A program made the position numbers and the translations under genes. Below are positions 52,023 to 59,835 of a DNA stretch of 64,000 nt, piece after piece. Positions within the stretch are counted from its first letter, which is position 1, and each line of letters starts with the position of its first letter. Under the pieces are notes generated by a model that did no database searches, was not told the origin of the DNA, and saw only the letters and a program-made list of their open reading frames with translations. Where the stretch lies: contig NZ_JBFAZP010000007.1 of assembly GCF_040681875.1 (NCBI RefSeq), positions 558,001 through 622,000 on the forward strand, read 5' to 3'. The stretch comes from Longispora sp040681875 (lineage in GTDB: Bacteria > Actinomycetota > Actinomycetes > Mycobacteriales > Micromonosporaceae).

Positions 52023-52227
52023 GCGCTGTAGGTTCCCAGCTTTCGCGATCAATTCCCAGTTCAGATGAGCACTGTCTGAGCAACGCGGGATTCGGACATC
52101 GTGCGGCCTGGCGACGGCTCGCCTGTCGCCGACCTGGGAGCCCTGATTCCGCGCCATCTGCGCGGTGGCGGTCTTGGATCAATTTCTCGGCACGGATGGT
52201 CCGTGTTGATCTGTCAAAGGAGCTGTC

Positions 52228-52788
52228 ATGTCTGTGAATCGGAGTGGTCTTAGGGCGGTCGCGCTGGCGATCGTTCTACTTGTGCTGGCGGTGTCGGGTT
52301 CGATCGCGTATCCGCGGTGGGTGCGAAGCGAAGATCTGAGGGCTCAGGCCGTGGCCGAGTTCGGCGGTCTCGATGCGCCACGGGACTGGGGGCCTGCGTC
52401 GCTGGAGAAGGCAGACGCGACGGATTGGCGGCATCGGAGTCTGGCCTGGCGGTGGAGTTCGCGCACGGATCCGGGGGCGGTTCCCGAGGTGGTGTCGCTG
52501 GCTGCGGAGCAGGGGTGGCGGGCGCGGAACTGTGGTTCGGAGACCTGTGTGGAGAAGGGCGCGTTTCTGATGCAGGTGCACAGCGTGCCGTGCGGCGCGG
52601 GGGCGCGGTGCGGTCTGGTGGTTGAGGTCTCCTGGACGGAGCCGCTGGTGGCGTGGAGGTTGCTGGGCGTGTGCGTGTCGGTGATCGTGGGCGGGCTGGT
52701 GGTGTTCCTGGTCGTGACGCGGTCCCGGCCGCGTCACGACGTGCCTGGCAGAGCTGGAGGAGGTGCGGGCGGTGTCGTGGGTTCTTGA
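52228..52788 (+). CDS. Hypothetical membrane protein
   Basis: 186 residues with AAGGAG upstream of the ATG. One N-terminal helix (AVALAIVLLVLAVSGSIA) and one C-terminal helix (LLGVCVSVIVGGLVVFLVV) frame an extracellular domain with four cysteines (RARNCGSETCVEKG, HSVPCGAGARCGLV). It ends in a cytoplasmic basic tail. No family is recognised. The next gene overlaps its last codons. Confidence 0.7.
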   Translation: MSVNRSGLRAVALAIVLLVLAVSGSIAYPRWVRSEDLRAQAVAEFGGLDAPRDWGPASLEKADATDWRHRSLAWRWSSRTDPGAVPEVVSLAAEQGWRARNCGSETCVEKGAFLMQVHSVPCGAGARCGLVVEVSWTEPLVAWRLLGVCVSVIVGGLVVFLVVTRSRPRHDVPGRAGGGAGGVVGS

Positions 52789-53002
52789 TCTTTCGGACGT
52801 GGTTGCTGAGGCTCGATCACGCGTCGGGGAGTGGGTTCGCGTGCCGGCGGAGTGCTGCGGTCCGGGCTTTCTCGATGACTTGGAGGGAGGGCGGGTCGCG
52901 GACCTTCAGTCGGAGAAGTTCGAGGGCCGGCGGGTGCGGGGTGCGTCGCTGCTGGGGCCGAGGTGGGACATCGACATCCGGCTCAGCCCGCCGCCTGCGT
53001 GA
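52763..53002 (+). CDS. Unknown small protein, intact copy of a duplicated gene
   Basis: 79 residues when started at the GTG at 52763; the GTG at 52772 with GGAGG about 10 nt upstream is an alternative. The sequence carries VPAECCGPGFLDDLEGGRVA and GRRVRGASLLGPRWDIDI and ends SPPPA. The core (from ECCGPGF) recurs at 57.5 kb in a frameshifted copy. No known domain is recognised. The Cys-Cys-Gly motif and conserved LLGPR suggest a small folded protein. It partly overlaps the preceding gene. Confidence 0.6.
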   Translation: MRAVSWVLDLSDVVAEARSRVGEWVRVPAECCGPGFLDDLEGGRVADLQSEKFEGRRVRGASLLGPRWDIDIRLSPPPA

Positions 53003-53105
53003 CGAGCCGCCGGCCGACTCGGATGGTTGACCGTGCTCGGCGTGTATCGACGTAACCGCATCTTTCACTCTTCTGTGTCGTTGGGCAGTGGGGCGGAGGT
53101 GGCGT

Positions 53106-53648
53106 GTGGCCGTCGATGCGGTGTGGGTTTCGGTGCGGGCCGAGGACGGCTCGGCGGACGGCCCCGTGCCGTGGCATCAGCTTGCCCCCGCCGAGCTGTT
53201 GTGTGCGGCGCCGTGGCGTTCGTTTCGCTGGTACGCAGGTCAGCGGCACCTCTCGGGTGTGTACTGGTCGTCAACGACGTCGGGTCATCTGGCGTATGAG
53301 TCGCGGCTGGAGTTGGCGCGGATGCAGTTCGCTGACTTCGACCCGACCGTGTCGTGGATCGCCGCGCAGCCGTTCCTACTCCAGACCGTCATAAAGGGCT
53401 GCCTGTGCAGGCATGTGCCCGATCTGGTGCTGTTGGGCGATGCGGTTCCGCGGGTGGTGGACGTCAAGCCCTTGGCCCGCCTGACGGATTTGGTGGTGGC
53501 GTTCACCCTGGCCTGGGCACGGGAGGCTGTGCAGCGCGTCCCGCGGATAGTCACGCTTCGTCTCATTCCATGCTCTGACCAGATCAGCGTGTTCGGCGCT
53601 CGCGCGCGCCTTGGACTTCATGAGGAATCCTCCCCAAAGATCGATTGA
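53106..53648 (+). CDS. TnsA-like transposase endonuclease, probably truncated
   Basis: 180 residues from the GTG at 53106, with CGGAGG upstream. The N-terminal part matches actinomycete TnsA-like heteromeric transposase subunits: PWRSFRWYAGQRHLSGVYWS, YESRLELARMQFADFD (Glu), QPFLL, RHVPDLVLLGD (Asp) and VVDVKP (Lys), the E-D-K set of a restriction-enzyme-like nuclease. Family members end with a longer DNA-cutting and partner domain. Here the sequence after AFTLAWAREAVQ becomes unlike the family (IVTLRLIPCSDQISV...), which points to a frameshift or truncation. No TnsB or TnsC gene is nearby, so it is probably a remnant of a Tn7-like element. Confidence 0.6.
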   Translation: MAVDAVWVSVRAEDGSADGPVPWHQLAPAELLCAAPWRSFRWYAGQRHLSGVYWSSTTSGHLAYESRLELARMQFADFDPTVSWIAAQPFLLQTVIKGCLCRHVPDLVLLGDAVPRVVDVKPLARLTDLVVAFTLAWAREAVQRVPRIVTLRLIPCSDQISVFGARARLGLHEESSPKID

Positions 53649-54172
53649 CATCCCGAAGTGATTGGCTCGGAAACCGACAGCCAAGGGGCGACGAACAGCA
53701 GCACCCTTGGGAAATAGTCCGCCGGACATCTAATGTGCGGTTTGGTATTGTAAAGCGTTTCATAGCATAGAGATCGTTACAAGAAGAAGTTTTTCATGCA
53801 TTGATCCTTTTCATTAGTTGATCGTTGGCCCGGGCTTTGTGGAGATCATCGTCTGGTCCACCTCAAGGTGTGGGACCGCCAGCTCGGGAGATCTTCGGCG
53901 GGGCGCCCATCGTTGTCGCCGACAGTGGATGGATAGCGGAGTCCGCGTTGGCCGGATCGGCGCCAGGAGGACGGTCCGGCCGCTCGGCCACACGTGGGTG
54001 ACCGTGAATGTGAGGTCCAGACTGACAGGTCGCCGCACTCCGCTGGGCAAGACTCCCTTCGCCGCGCAAGAGCGGGCGGCGGTCGAACCACTTGGGACGC
54101 TGGGTGGTAGTAGAGGCCGAACGCGCGGCGTCCCACCCCGTGACCGCGAAGGTCTGCCCTCGCGGCGGTGGG
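53649..54172. other. Gap without recognisable gene, AT-rich 5' part
   Basis: 524 bp between the TnsA-like gene and the methyltransferase. The segment 53700-53820 is strikingly AT-rich for this genome. Open frames on both strands further right have no recognisable domain or usual codon use. It may be the remains of a transposon end. Confidence 0.5.
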
Positions 54173-54994
54173 TCATGCGTGGGCGAGGAGCAGGGTGGCG
54201 GTGGTGTCGGCATACACGGTGCCGTGGTGGACGAATGGAGCGAGGTGCAGACACGTCGCCTGGTACAGGTCCGCGCGGCCGGTGGGATCCAGAGTTCTGA
54301 GGGTGTCGCCGACGGCGGAGAATCCGAAGAAGCGGAAGACGTCGGTCGGCCCGCCCGCGAACATCGCCGGCAGGGTTCGCGGACAGGCGGTGACGGCGGT
54401 GAAGCCGGCCAGGGCGAGCGCCTCGGTGAGCGTGTGGCCGTCGAGGTGCCAGGGGTGGGCGAACGCCTCGCCGGCCGCCGGGCCGAGCACATCGGTGACT
54501 GCATGGCACAACCCCTCGAACAGGGGGTTGTCGGACAGCCCGGCCCACACGAGGGAGGCGACGGGCGCGCCGGGTTTGAGGACTCTGCGGATCTCCGCCA
54601 GGGCGGCGGGGAGGTCGGGGACGAACTGGAGGACCTGCTGGCACGCCGCGCCGTCCATGCAGTCGTCGGGTAGTCCCAGGTCCGCGGCCTCGCCGTGGCG
54701 GTACGTGATCGGGGCGCCGCGGACCTCGGGCTTCTCCACCGCCATGGTGAGCATGGCGGGGTTCGTGTCGACGGCGGCGACCGCGCCCCGGGGGCCGACG
54801 CAGGCTGCGAGAACGCGGGCGACGGTGCCGGGTCCGCAGCCGACGTCCAGGGCCCAGCCCCCGGGGCGGGGCGCCAGCGCGCCGGCGAGGTGGCAGGCCC
54901 AGGGGTGAAAGAGCGCGGGGACGAAGATGTCGTCGTAGGCGCGGATCGCCTCGGTGGGGACGGCCGGTGAGGGCGCGTCGGGTTCGGGGTTCAT
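54173..54994 (-). CDS. SAM-dependent methyltransferase
   Basis: 273 residues. The ATG at 54994 overlaps the TGA of the upstream cysteine-desulfurase-like gene. Motif I (ALDVGCGPGTVARVL) is followed by AVDTNPAML, GEAADLGLPDDCMDGAACQQ and VLKPGAPVASLVWAG, the class I methyltransferase order. The C-terminal half contains a substrate cap (FEGLCHAVTDVLGPAAGEA, GGPTDVFRFFGFSAVGD). The substrate is unknown. With the neighbouring PLP enzyme and SARP it probably belongs to a natural-product pathway, tailoring an N-, O- or S-position. Confidence 0.87.
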   Translation of the reverse strand: MNPEPDAPSPAVPTEAIRAYDDIFVPALFHPWACHLAGALAPRPGGWALDVGCGPGTVARVLAACVGPRGAVAAVDTNPAMLTMAVEKPEVRGAPITYRHGEAADLGLPDDCMDGAACQQVLQFVPDLPAALAEIRRVLKPGAPVASLVWAGLSDNPLFEGLCHAVTDVLGPAAGEAFAHPWHLDGHTLTEALALAGFTAVTACPRTLPAMFAGGPTDVFRFFGFSAVGDTLRTLDPTGRADLYQATCLHLAPFVHHGTVYADTTATLLLAHA

Positions 54995-56352
54995 AGCCCG
55001 GCCGTCTTGATCGTCGGCCGTCCGGGCCGGGACCGTACGGCCAGCTCGGTGAGGGCGTCGACGAACCGGTCTATCTCCTCGACCGTGGTGTAGAGGTGAA
55101 AGGACGCGCGCGTGGTCGAGTTCAGGTCGTACTGCCGGCACGCGGGCTGGGCGCACAGGTTCCCGACTCGGATGGCGATGCCCCGCGCGTCGAGGTATTC
55201 ACCGATGGCCTGTGGGGCGGTGGTGTCGAGGGCGAAGGAGATGGCGGGTCCTCGGGAGTGGTTGTCGGCGGGGCCGATGAAGCGCAGTCCCGGAATCGTG
55301 GACATGGCCCGCAGCGCGTGACCGGTCAGGGCGTGTTCGTGTGCGGCGATGCGGTCCATGCCGACGCCGTCGAGGTAGCGGCACGCGGCGGCCAGGCCGA
55401 TGGCCTGGGCGATCATGGGGGTTCCGGCCTCGAACCGGTGGGGCGGCCTGGCGTAGGTGGACCGCGCCATGGTCACGACCCCGTTCATCTCCCCGCCCGT
55501 CTGGAAGGGGGGCAGTGCCTCCAGGAGTTCCCTGCGGCCCCACAGGACTCCGATGCCGGTCGGGCCGCACGTCTTGTGGCCGGAGAAGGCGAGGAAGTCC
55601 ACGCCCAGCTCCGCCACGTTGACCGGCTGGTGCGGTACGGACTGGCAGGCGTCCAGGACGGTCAACGCTCCGACCTCGCGGGCCCGGCGGACGAGGACGT
55701 CGACCGGGTTGACCGTCCCGTACACGTTGGACTGGTGGGTGAAGGCGAGAATGCGGGTGCGGGCGTCGACGATGTCGGGCAGGCGGGTCAGGTCCAGCCG
55801 CCCGTCGGCGGTGAGGGGCAGCCATCGCAGCTCCGCGCCGGTGCGCCGGCACAGTTCCTGCCACGGCATGAGGTTGGAGTGGTGCTCCATCTCGGTGGTC
55901 ACCACCACGTCGCCGGGCCGCAGGGCCAGCGAGCCGAATTCCGGCGCGGCCCCGGAGGCGTTGCCGACGCAGTACGCGACGAGGTTGAGCGCCTCGGAGG
56001 CGTTGCGGGTGAGCACGATCTCGTCACGGCGCGCGCCGACGAAGCCGGCGATGATGTCGCGGGAGCGTTCGAACAGTTCGGTGGCCTCCCGGGCCAGGGT
56101 GTGGGCGCCCCGGTGCACGTTGGCGTTGTGGTGGCTGTTGTAGTCGTACTCGGCGTCGAGGACCACGTCCGGTTTCTGCGAGGTGGCCGCGTTGTCGAGG
56201 TACGTGATCGGCGCTGGGGCCTGCGACCGCAGCCGCAGGAGTGGGAAGTGTGAGCGCAGGGAGGTCACGTCGAATGGTCCGGCTCCGGGCGGGTCACACG
56301 GGGTGAACAGGGCGCGGTGGGCGCGACAGGAACACGTCATAGTGGGGAGCAT
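54991..56352 (-). CDS. Cysteine-desulfurase-like PLP enzyme (SufS/CsdA class)
   Basis: 453 residues from the ATG at 56352; an ATG at 56340 is an alternative. Fold-type I aminotransferase class V: YLDNAATSQKP, the His-x-Asn run NSHHNANVHRGAHTLARE, NASEALNLVAY, TTEMEHHSNLMPW, and SGHKTCGPTGIGVLWG with the PLP lysine at residue 260. The cysteine in VGNLCAQPACRQY (Cys400) matches the SufS persulfide site. In chromosomal use it feeds Fe-S clusters, but here, coupled to a methyltransferase and a SARP regulator, a role in delivering sulfur to a natural product is equally likely. Confidence 0.88.
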   Translation of the reverse strand: MLPTMTCSCRAHRALFTPCDPPGAGPFDVTSLRSHFPLLRLRSQAPAPITYLDNAATSQKPDVVLDAEYDYNSHHNANVHRGAHTLAREATELFERSRDIIAGFVGARRDEIVLTRNASEALNLVAYCVGNASGAAPEFGSLALRPGDVVVTTEMEHHSNLMPWQELCRRTGAELRWLPLTADGRLDLTRLPDIVDARTRILAFTHQSNVYGTVNPVDVLVRRAREVGALTVLDACQSVPHQPVNVAELGVDFLAFSGHKTCGPTGIGVLWGRRELLEALPPFQTGGEMNGVVTMARSTYARPPHRFEAGTPMIAQAIGLAAACRYLDGVGMDRIAAHEHALTGHALRAMSTIPGLRFIGPADNHSRGPAISFALDTTAPQAIGEYLDARGIAIRVGNLCAQPACRQYDLNSTTRASFHLYTTVEEIDRFVDALTELAVRSRPGRPTIKTAGL

Positions 56353-56397
56353 CGCAGCGCCGACCGACGCCGCGCCGATATCGCGCCGACGGGGCTG

Positions 56398-57141
56398 CTA
56401 CTCGTCGAGATCGAGGGCCAGGATGTCACCGAGCCTGTGCCGTAGAGCGGGCGAGGGGCGAATCCCGTAGTCCAAAGCGAGCATGTTGCGTGCCCGCCGG
56501 TAGACCTCGACGGCCTCGGCTGGACGCCCGATGGTGACTAGAACCCGCATCAGTTGGTCATAGAAGACCTCGTGGAGCGGATAGCGCGCGGTGAGCTCCT
56601 CGATGTCCTCGATGATCTCTCCGGACCGCCCGAGCGCTATGTCACGTTCGATGAGAGCCGCGTACGTCTGCTGGAGCGCCTGGTCGAGGCGGGCGATGAT
56701 CACCTTGCCCATCGGCCCGTCTCCGATGTCGCACAGCGCCGGCCCGCGCCACAAGCCGAGGGCCTGGCGCAGGAGCGCGGCAGCCTGGTCGTTGTCGGTG
56801 GTACGGCGTTCCTGAACACGAAGGCGTTGGAACACCGCCGCATCCAGTTCATGCTTGCCAGCCTTCAGCCGGTAGCCGGGGGGGTTGCGCACCAGTCGAG
56901 TCGCGCCGTCGGCCTCCCATCGGTCAAGACTGCGACGCAGCCGGGCGACCTGGGCGAGAAGTGCCGACCGTGCCTGCGCCGGCGGATGCTCCGGCCACAA
57001 TTCCGCGATCAGGTCCGACACCGAAACCGTCCCCGAAGTGAAGACGAGCACCGCCAGCAGGCTGCGCTGCAACATCCCGCGCACCGATTCCACCTGCCCT
57101 CGGGCACCCACCTCAACCGGGCCCAGCAGCCGAAATTCCAC
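56398..57141 (-). CDS. SARP-family pathway regulator
   Basis: 247 residues: an OmpR-type winged helix at 1-90 (MEFRLLGPVEVGARG, SVSDLIAELWPEHPP, LVRNPPGYRLKAG) followed by a bacterial transcriptional activation domain (LDAAVFQRLRVQERRTTD, LGLWRGPALCDIGDGPMG, YPLHEVFYDQLMRVLVTIGR, RARNMLALDYGIRPSPALRHRL). This size is that of the small SARPs (ActII-4 type) that switch on antibiotic clusters in actinomycetes by binding direct repeats near -35 boxes. It lies upstream of the PLP enzyme on the same strand, and the biosynthetic genes further right are its likely targets. Confidence 0.93.
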   Translation of the reverse strand: MEFRLLGPVEVGARGQVESVRGMLQRSLLAVLVFTSGTVSVSDLIAELWPEHPPAQARSALLAQVARLRRSLDRWEADGATRLVRNPPGYRLKAGKHELDAAVFQRLRVQERRTTDNDQAAALLRQALGLWRGPALCDIGDGPMGKVIIARLDQALQQTYAALIERDIALGRSGEIIEDIEELTARYPLHEVFYDQLMRVLVTIGRPAEAVEVYRRARNMLALDYGIRPSPALRHRLGDILALDLDE

Positions 57142-57509
57142 GCCATCCTCCCGATGAAATGAGGCATCGACTCATGGGCGCGGCGAGCCTGGGTCAGGCA
57201 CGTAACGTCCCCACGTCTCTAACGCCGCCGACACGGAGGGGTCGTCCCACGATCACTATCTGCGAAAACATCGGTGGTTCAACGCCACTGTGGATCGTCA
57301 GTGAGGTCTTCGACTGCACGCGCACAGCGCGTGCTTGAGCAGCAAGACGGTGGACTGGGACTTCCCCGCCTGGCAAACAGGAACTCTCCTCTCCTGCCAA
57401 CCAGCAGCCCAGACAGTCCCCCCGGAAGACGAGAAACAGACGTTCCGCTCCCAGCCGTGTGGCGAAAGTGATCTATTGAACTGCTGGTCAGGTACCGAAT
57501 ACTGCGTTT
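57142..57509. promoter_or_regulatory. Promoter region of the SARP gene
   Basis: 368 bp without a convincing gene. It should hold the promoter of the leftward SARP gene. I see no clear heptameric direct repeats typical of SARP binding sites. Confidence 0.4.
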
Positions 57510-57727
57510 GTGATCACTGCTCACCTGGCGACGGAGGCCCGCTCACGCCTTGGGGAGTGGGTAGTGTGCCGGCGGAGTGCTGCGGCCCCGGCTTCGTCGA
57601 TGACCTGGAGCGGGGGTGGGTCGCGGACCTTCCGGCGGGGGAGTTCGTGGGCCGGCGGGTGCGGGGTGTGTCGTTGCTGGGGCCGAGGTCAGACATCGAC
57701 GTTCGAACGTCTCCCCCGCCCGCGTGA
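57510..57727 (+). pseudogene. Frameshifted second copy of the small gene at 52763
   Basis: The sequence follows the intact copy closely (gagtgggt.. then gccggcggagtgctgcgg, and gggccggcgggtgcggggtg), but one base is missing in the segment corresponding to the codons after GEWV. The start lies in one frame (VITAHLATEARSRLGEWV) and the rest in another (AECCGPGFVDDLERGWVADL, LLGPRSDID, SPPPA). It is about 80% identical by eye over ~215 bp, so the copies are old enough to have diverged. Confidence 0.65.
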
Positions 57728-58005
57728 TGGACCACCTGCCGGCTCGGCTGTTCGCGAACGCCTGGCAGCTATCGACAAGGCCGAATCTTTTACGCCCGGC
57801 TAGTTCGGTGGTCGCGTGTCAGCGGGAGAAGGGTTCGTTGTGGCGCCCACCACGAACAAGTTTGTGTAAATATTCGGCATTTTTGTTGATTGCCATATTT
57901 TGGCAGGTGGGGTGTCTTCAGACTGGGTTCTCTGGCACGTCGCGGGGTTGTCCCCTCTTTCTGGGGAGTTCGGCTCCGCGCGTCTGACTGGGCAGGGGTG
58001 TTGTG
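57728..58005. promoter_or_regulatory. AT-rich promoter region of the repeat-protein gene
   Basis: The segment 57855-57905 is markedly AT-rich (gtgtaaatattcggc, ttgttgattgccatat) and probably contains the promoter of the secreted protein at 58006. AGGGGTG precedes its ATG. Confidence 0.4.
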
Positions 58006-58872
58006 ATGTCGGTCAGTTCACGATCGGGGTGGGGTCGCGGGGCGCGTCGGTGGGGTGCGGGCGTGCTCGGGGTGGCGGTGTTGACCGCGACAGCGGTGGT
58101 GGGCACCGGGTCGGTGGCGTGGGCGGATGACCCGGACGGGTGTACGCGCACGCACAAGCCGTTGGGTGGGGATCGGATCGTCTGCGTCGACCTCCAGGAG
58201 TCTGAGGTGGTGACGGGCACGGCCGGCCCGGACACGATCATCATCACCACCACATTCCCCGAAGCGGGCGTTCCGAACGGGGCGAAGGTCCTGGGCCTGG
58301 GGGGTGCCGACGTCATCACCATCACCGGTGGCGTCGGCTTCGACGGCGAACAAGAGGAAAACACCGGCGGGCCTGGGATCGACCGAGATGGCGTGGTTGA
58401 CGGTGGTGACGGCGCGGACATCATCACCGTCACCGGCGGCATCGGAGGCGATGACTACGACAACCCAGGGGACGGCGGCGACGCGAACCGGGGGACGATC
58501 CTCACCGGCGGCGGTCTGGAAAACACCGTCCGACTCACCGGCGGCGACAGCGCAGCCTACCCGGACGGCCCGGGCGACGCCCGGGGAGGCAACGGCAACA
58601 CCGGCCTCATCACCGGCGGGTCCGGCATCGACACGATCATCGCTACCGGCGGCAACGGCAACGAGAGGGGCGGCAAGGGCAACGGCAACGGCTTCTTGGG
58701 CGGCACGATCAACACCGGCGCCGGTGCCGACGTCATCGACCTGAACAAGGGCACCGGACCCTACGGCGCCGCCAACGGCGCAGGGGGCAGCGTCGACGGC
58801 GGGCCCGGCGTCAACGTCTGCGCCCTCCTCGGCCCCAACCAAGGCACCATCGTCAACTGCACCATCGTCTGA
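58006..58872 (+). CDS. Secreted Gly/Asp-rich repeat protein (RTX-like)
   Basis: 288 residues from the ATG at 58006. A long twin-arginine-like N-terminus (GRGARRWGAGVLGVAVLTATA) and signal cleavage near SVAWADD are followed by an N-terminal cysteine pair (DGCTRTH, IVCVDLQE). Loose repeats of the form TGGxGxDxI follow (GLGGADVITITGGVGFDG, GGDGADIITVTGGIGGDD, GGSGIDTIIATGGNGNE, NTGAGADVIDLNKGTG), like calcium-binding parallel beta-roll repeats of RTX proteins. The protein ends CALLGPNQGTIVNCTIV. No secretion gene cluster of RTX type is near, so export is probably by Sec or Tat. Function unknown. Confidence 0.8.
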   Translation: MSVSSRSGWGRGARRWGAGVLGVAVLTATAVVGTGSVAWADDPDGCTRTHKPLGGDRIVCVDLQESEVVTGTAGPDTIIITTTFPEAGVPNGAKVLGLGGADVITITGGVGFDGEQEENTGGPGIDRDGVVDGGDGADIITVTGGIGGDDYDNPGDGGDANRGTILTGGGLENTVRLTGGDSAAYPDGPGDARGGNGNTGLITGGSGIDTIIATGGNGNERGGKGNGNGFLGGTINTGAGADVIDLNKGTGPYGAANGAGGSVDGGPGVNVCALLGPNQGTIVNCTIV

Positions 58873-58881
58873 TCACGCCAC

Positions 58882-58914
58882 GCGCACCCCGCCTGCCCGG
58901 CCGGCGGGGTGCGC
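58882..58914 (+). terminator. Hairpin terminator of the repeat-protein gene
   Basis: GCGCACCCCGCC (58882-58893) pairs perfectly with GGCGGGGTGCGC (58903-58914) over 12 bp around a 9-nt loop, 9 bp after the stop codon. Confidence 0.8.
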
Positions 58915-59283
58915 CCGACTCTTGACCCCACCCGGGGTATAGGCCGGAGCGGACAGAAACGTGGAGACCGGCGAACCGGATGATCGTGCCGACGAACTGC
59001 ACGCCGATATCAACCGCTCCTCCTCCGCCGCTGACGTCCGACGTGCAATCCGAACCTTCCCCGCACGGAAGCCGGCTCCAGCCAGGTAACGACGGACCCG
59101 AACTCACACAAGATCCAGAGTTAATCGTCAATCTTTGTCGAAAGCGGGCGGGCCGAGCCGTCGACGCCAATCGAGACCCCAGAACAAGATCATCTCGTGG
59201 CCCTCGTAGGCTTACCTCGGCGCGACCCTGTGAGTTCCCGGAGTTCACGAAAGCTGATGGCACTTCGAGCTGAACTCACGCGG
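58915..59283. other. Gap without recognisable gene
   Basis: 369 bp between the terminator and the Cys/His-rich frame. A short plus-strand open frame at 58980-59273 has no recognisable domain and no ribosome binding site, so it was not called. Nothing else is seen. Confidence 0.5.
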
Positions 59284-59757
59284 TTAGACGCTTCTGGAGA
59301 GTGTCGAGTCTTGGGTTCGCGGTAAACCGGCCGACTGCTGTTGCTCGGCGGCGGTTTCCAGGTTCTGGCATGCGGCTTCGGCATAGCAGATCGCTGTCTT
59401 GGGTCCAGGGCCGAACGCGGAGGCTAGGTGGGTGAGGTCCGCGCCACGTCCCCGTACGGCTCGCCAGCCGCGATGGTCGCAGTGCTTCGAGCCGCACCCG
59501 GTGATCCCGTCGAACACGCCAAAGCCTGTGCCGCGGGCGCCGGAACAATGGTGGTCGTGAGGGTGTCCGCAAGATCCGCCGCGTGGTTTGCCGGATGTGG
59601 AGTCGGGGTGCGGCTGTTCGGGATGGTGTGACCGGCAGGTGGTGTCTGGCGTCAGCTGGACGGCTCCACAGTGTGGCAAGTGCCCGATAGGGCAAACTAG
59701 AGTGTTTCTCCGGTCACCCTCTGTACAACAGTCAATGCGGCAGTCTAGCCTTCTCAT
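59284..59757 (-). CDS. Possible Cys/His-rich protein
   Basis: 157 residues in the gap before the biosynthetic genes. The frame is rich in cysteine and histidine (CRIDCCTEGD, CPIGHLPHCG, DTTCRSHHPEQ, GGSCGHPHDHHCSG, TGCGSKHCDH, AACQNLET) and its codon use is plausible for this genome. It could be a small metal-binding protein. The start is uncertain and no ribosome binding site is clear. No family is recognised. Low to moderate confidence. Confidence 0.35.
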   Translation of the reverse strand: MRRLDCRIDCCTEGDRRNTLVCPIGHLPHCGAVQLTPDTTCRSHHPEQPHPDSTSGKPRGGSCGHPHDHHCSGARGTGFGVFDGITGCGSKHCDHRGWRAVRGRGADLTHLASAFGPGPKTAICYAEAACQNLETAAEQQQSAGLPRTQDSTLSRSV

Positions 59758-59835
59758 ATGGAGATAAATGCTCCTTTATGGAGATCATTGACTCTTCTCG
59801 ACTAGAGGTTCTCTGAGCCGAGGGCGGTGGTCGAC

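Noticed and set aside
53814..54136. Frames in the gap near the TnsA remnant as a transposase
   Set aside because: No DDE motif, no terminal repeats found, and translations on both strands are unlike known transposases.
58980..59273. Plus-strand 97-residue frame after the repeat protein
   Set aside because: No ribosome binding site, proline/serine/arginine-rich, no recognisable domain.
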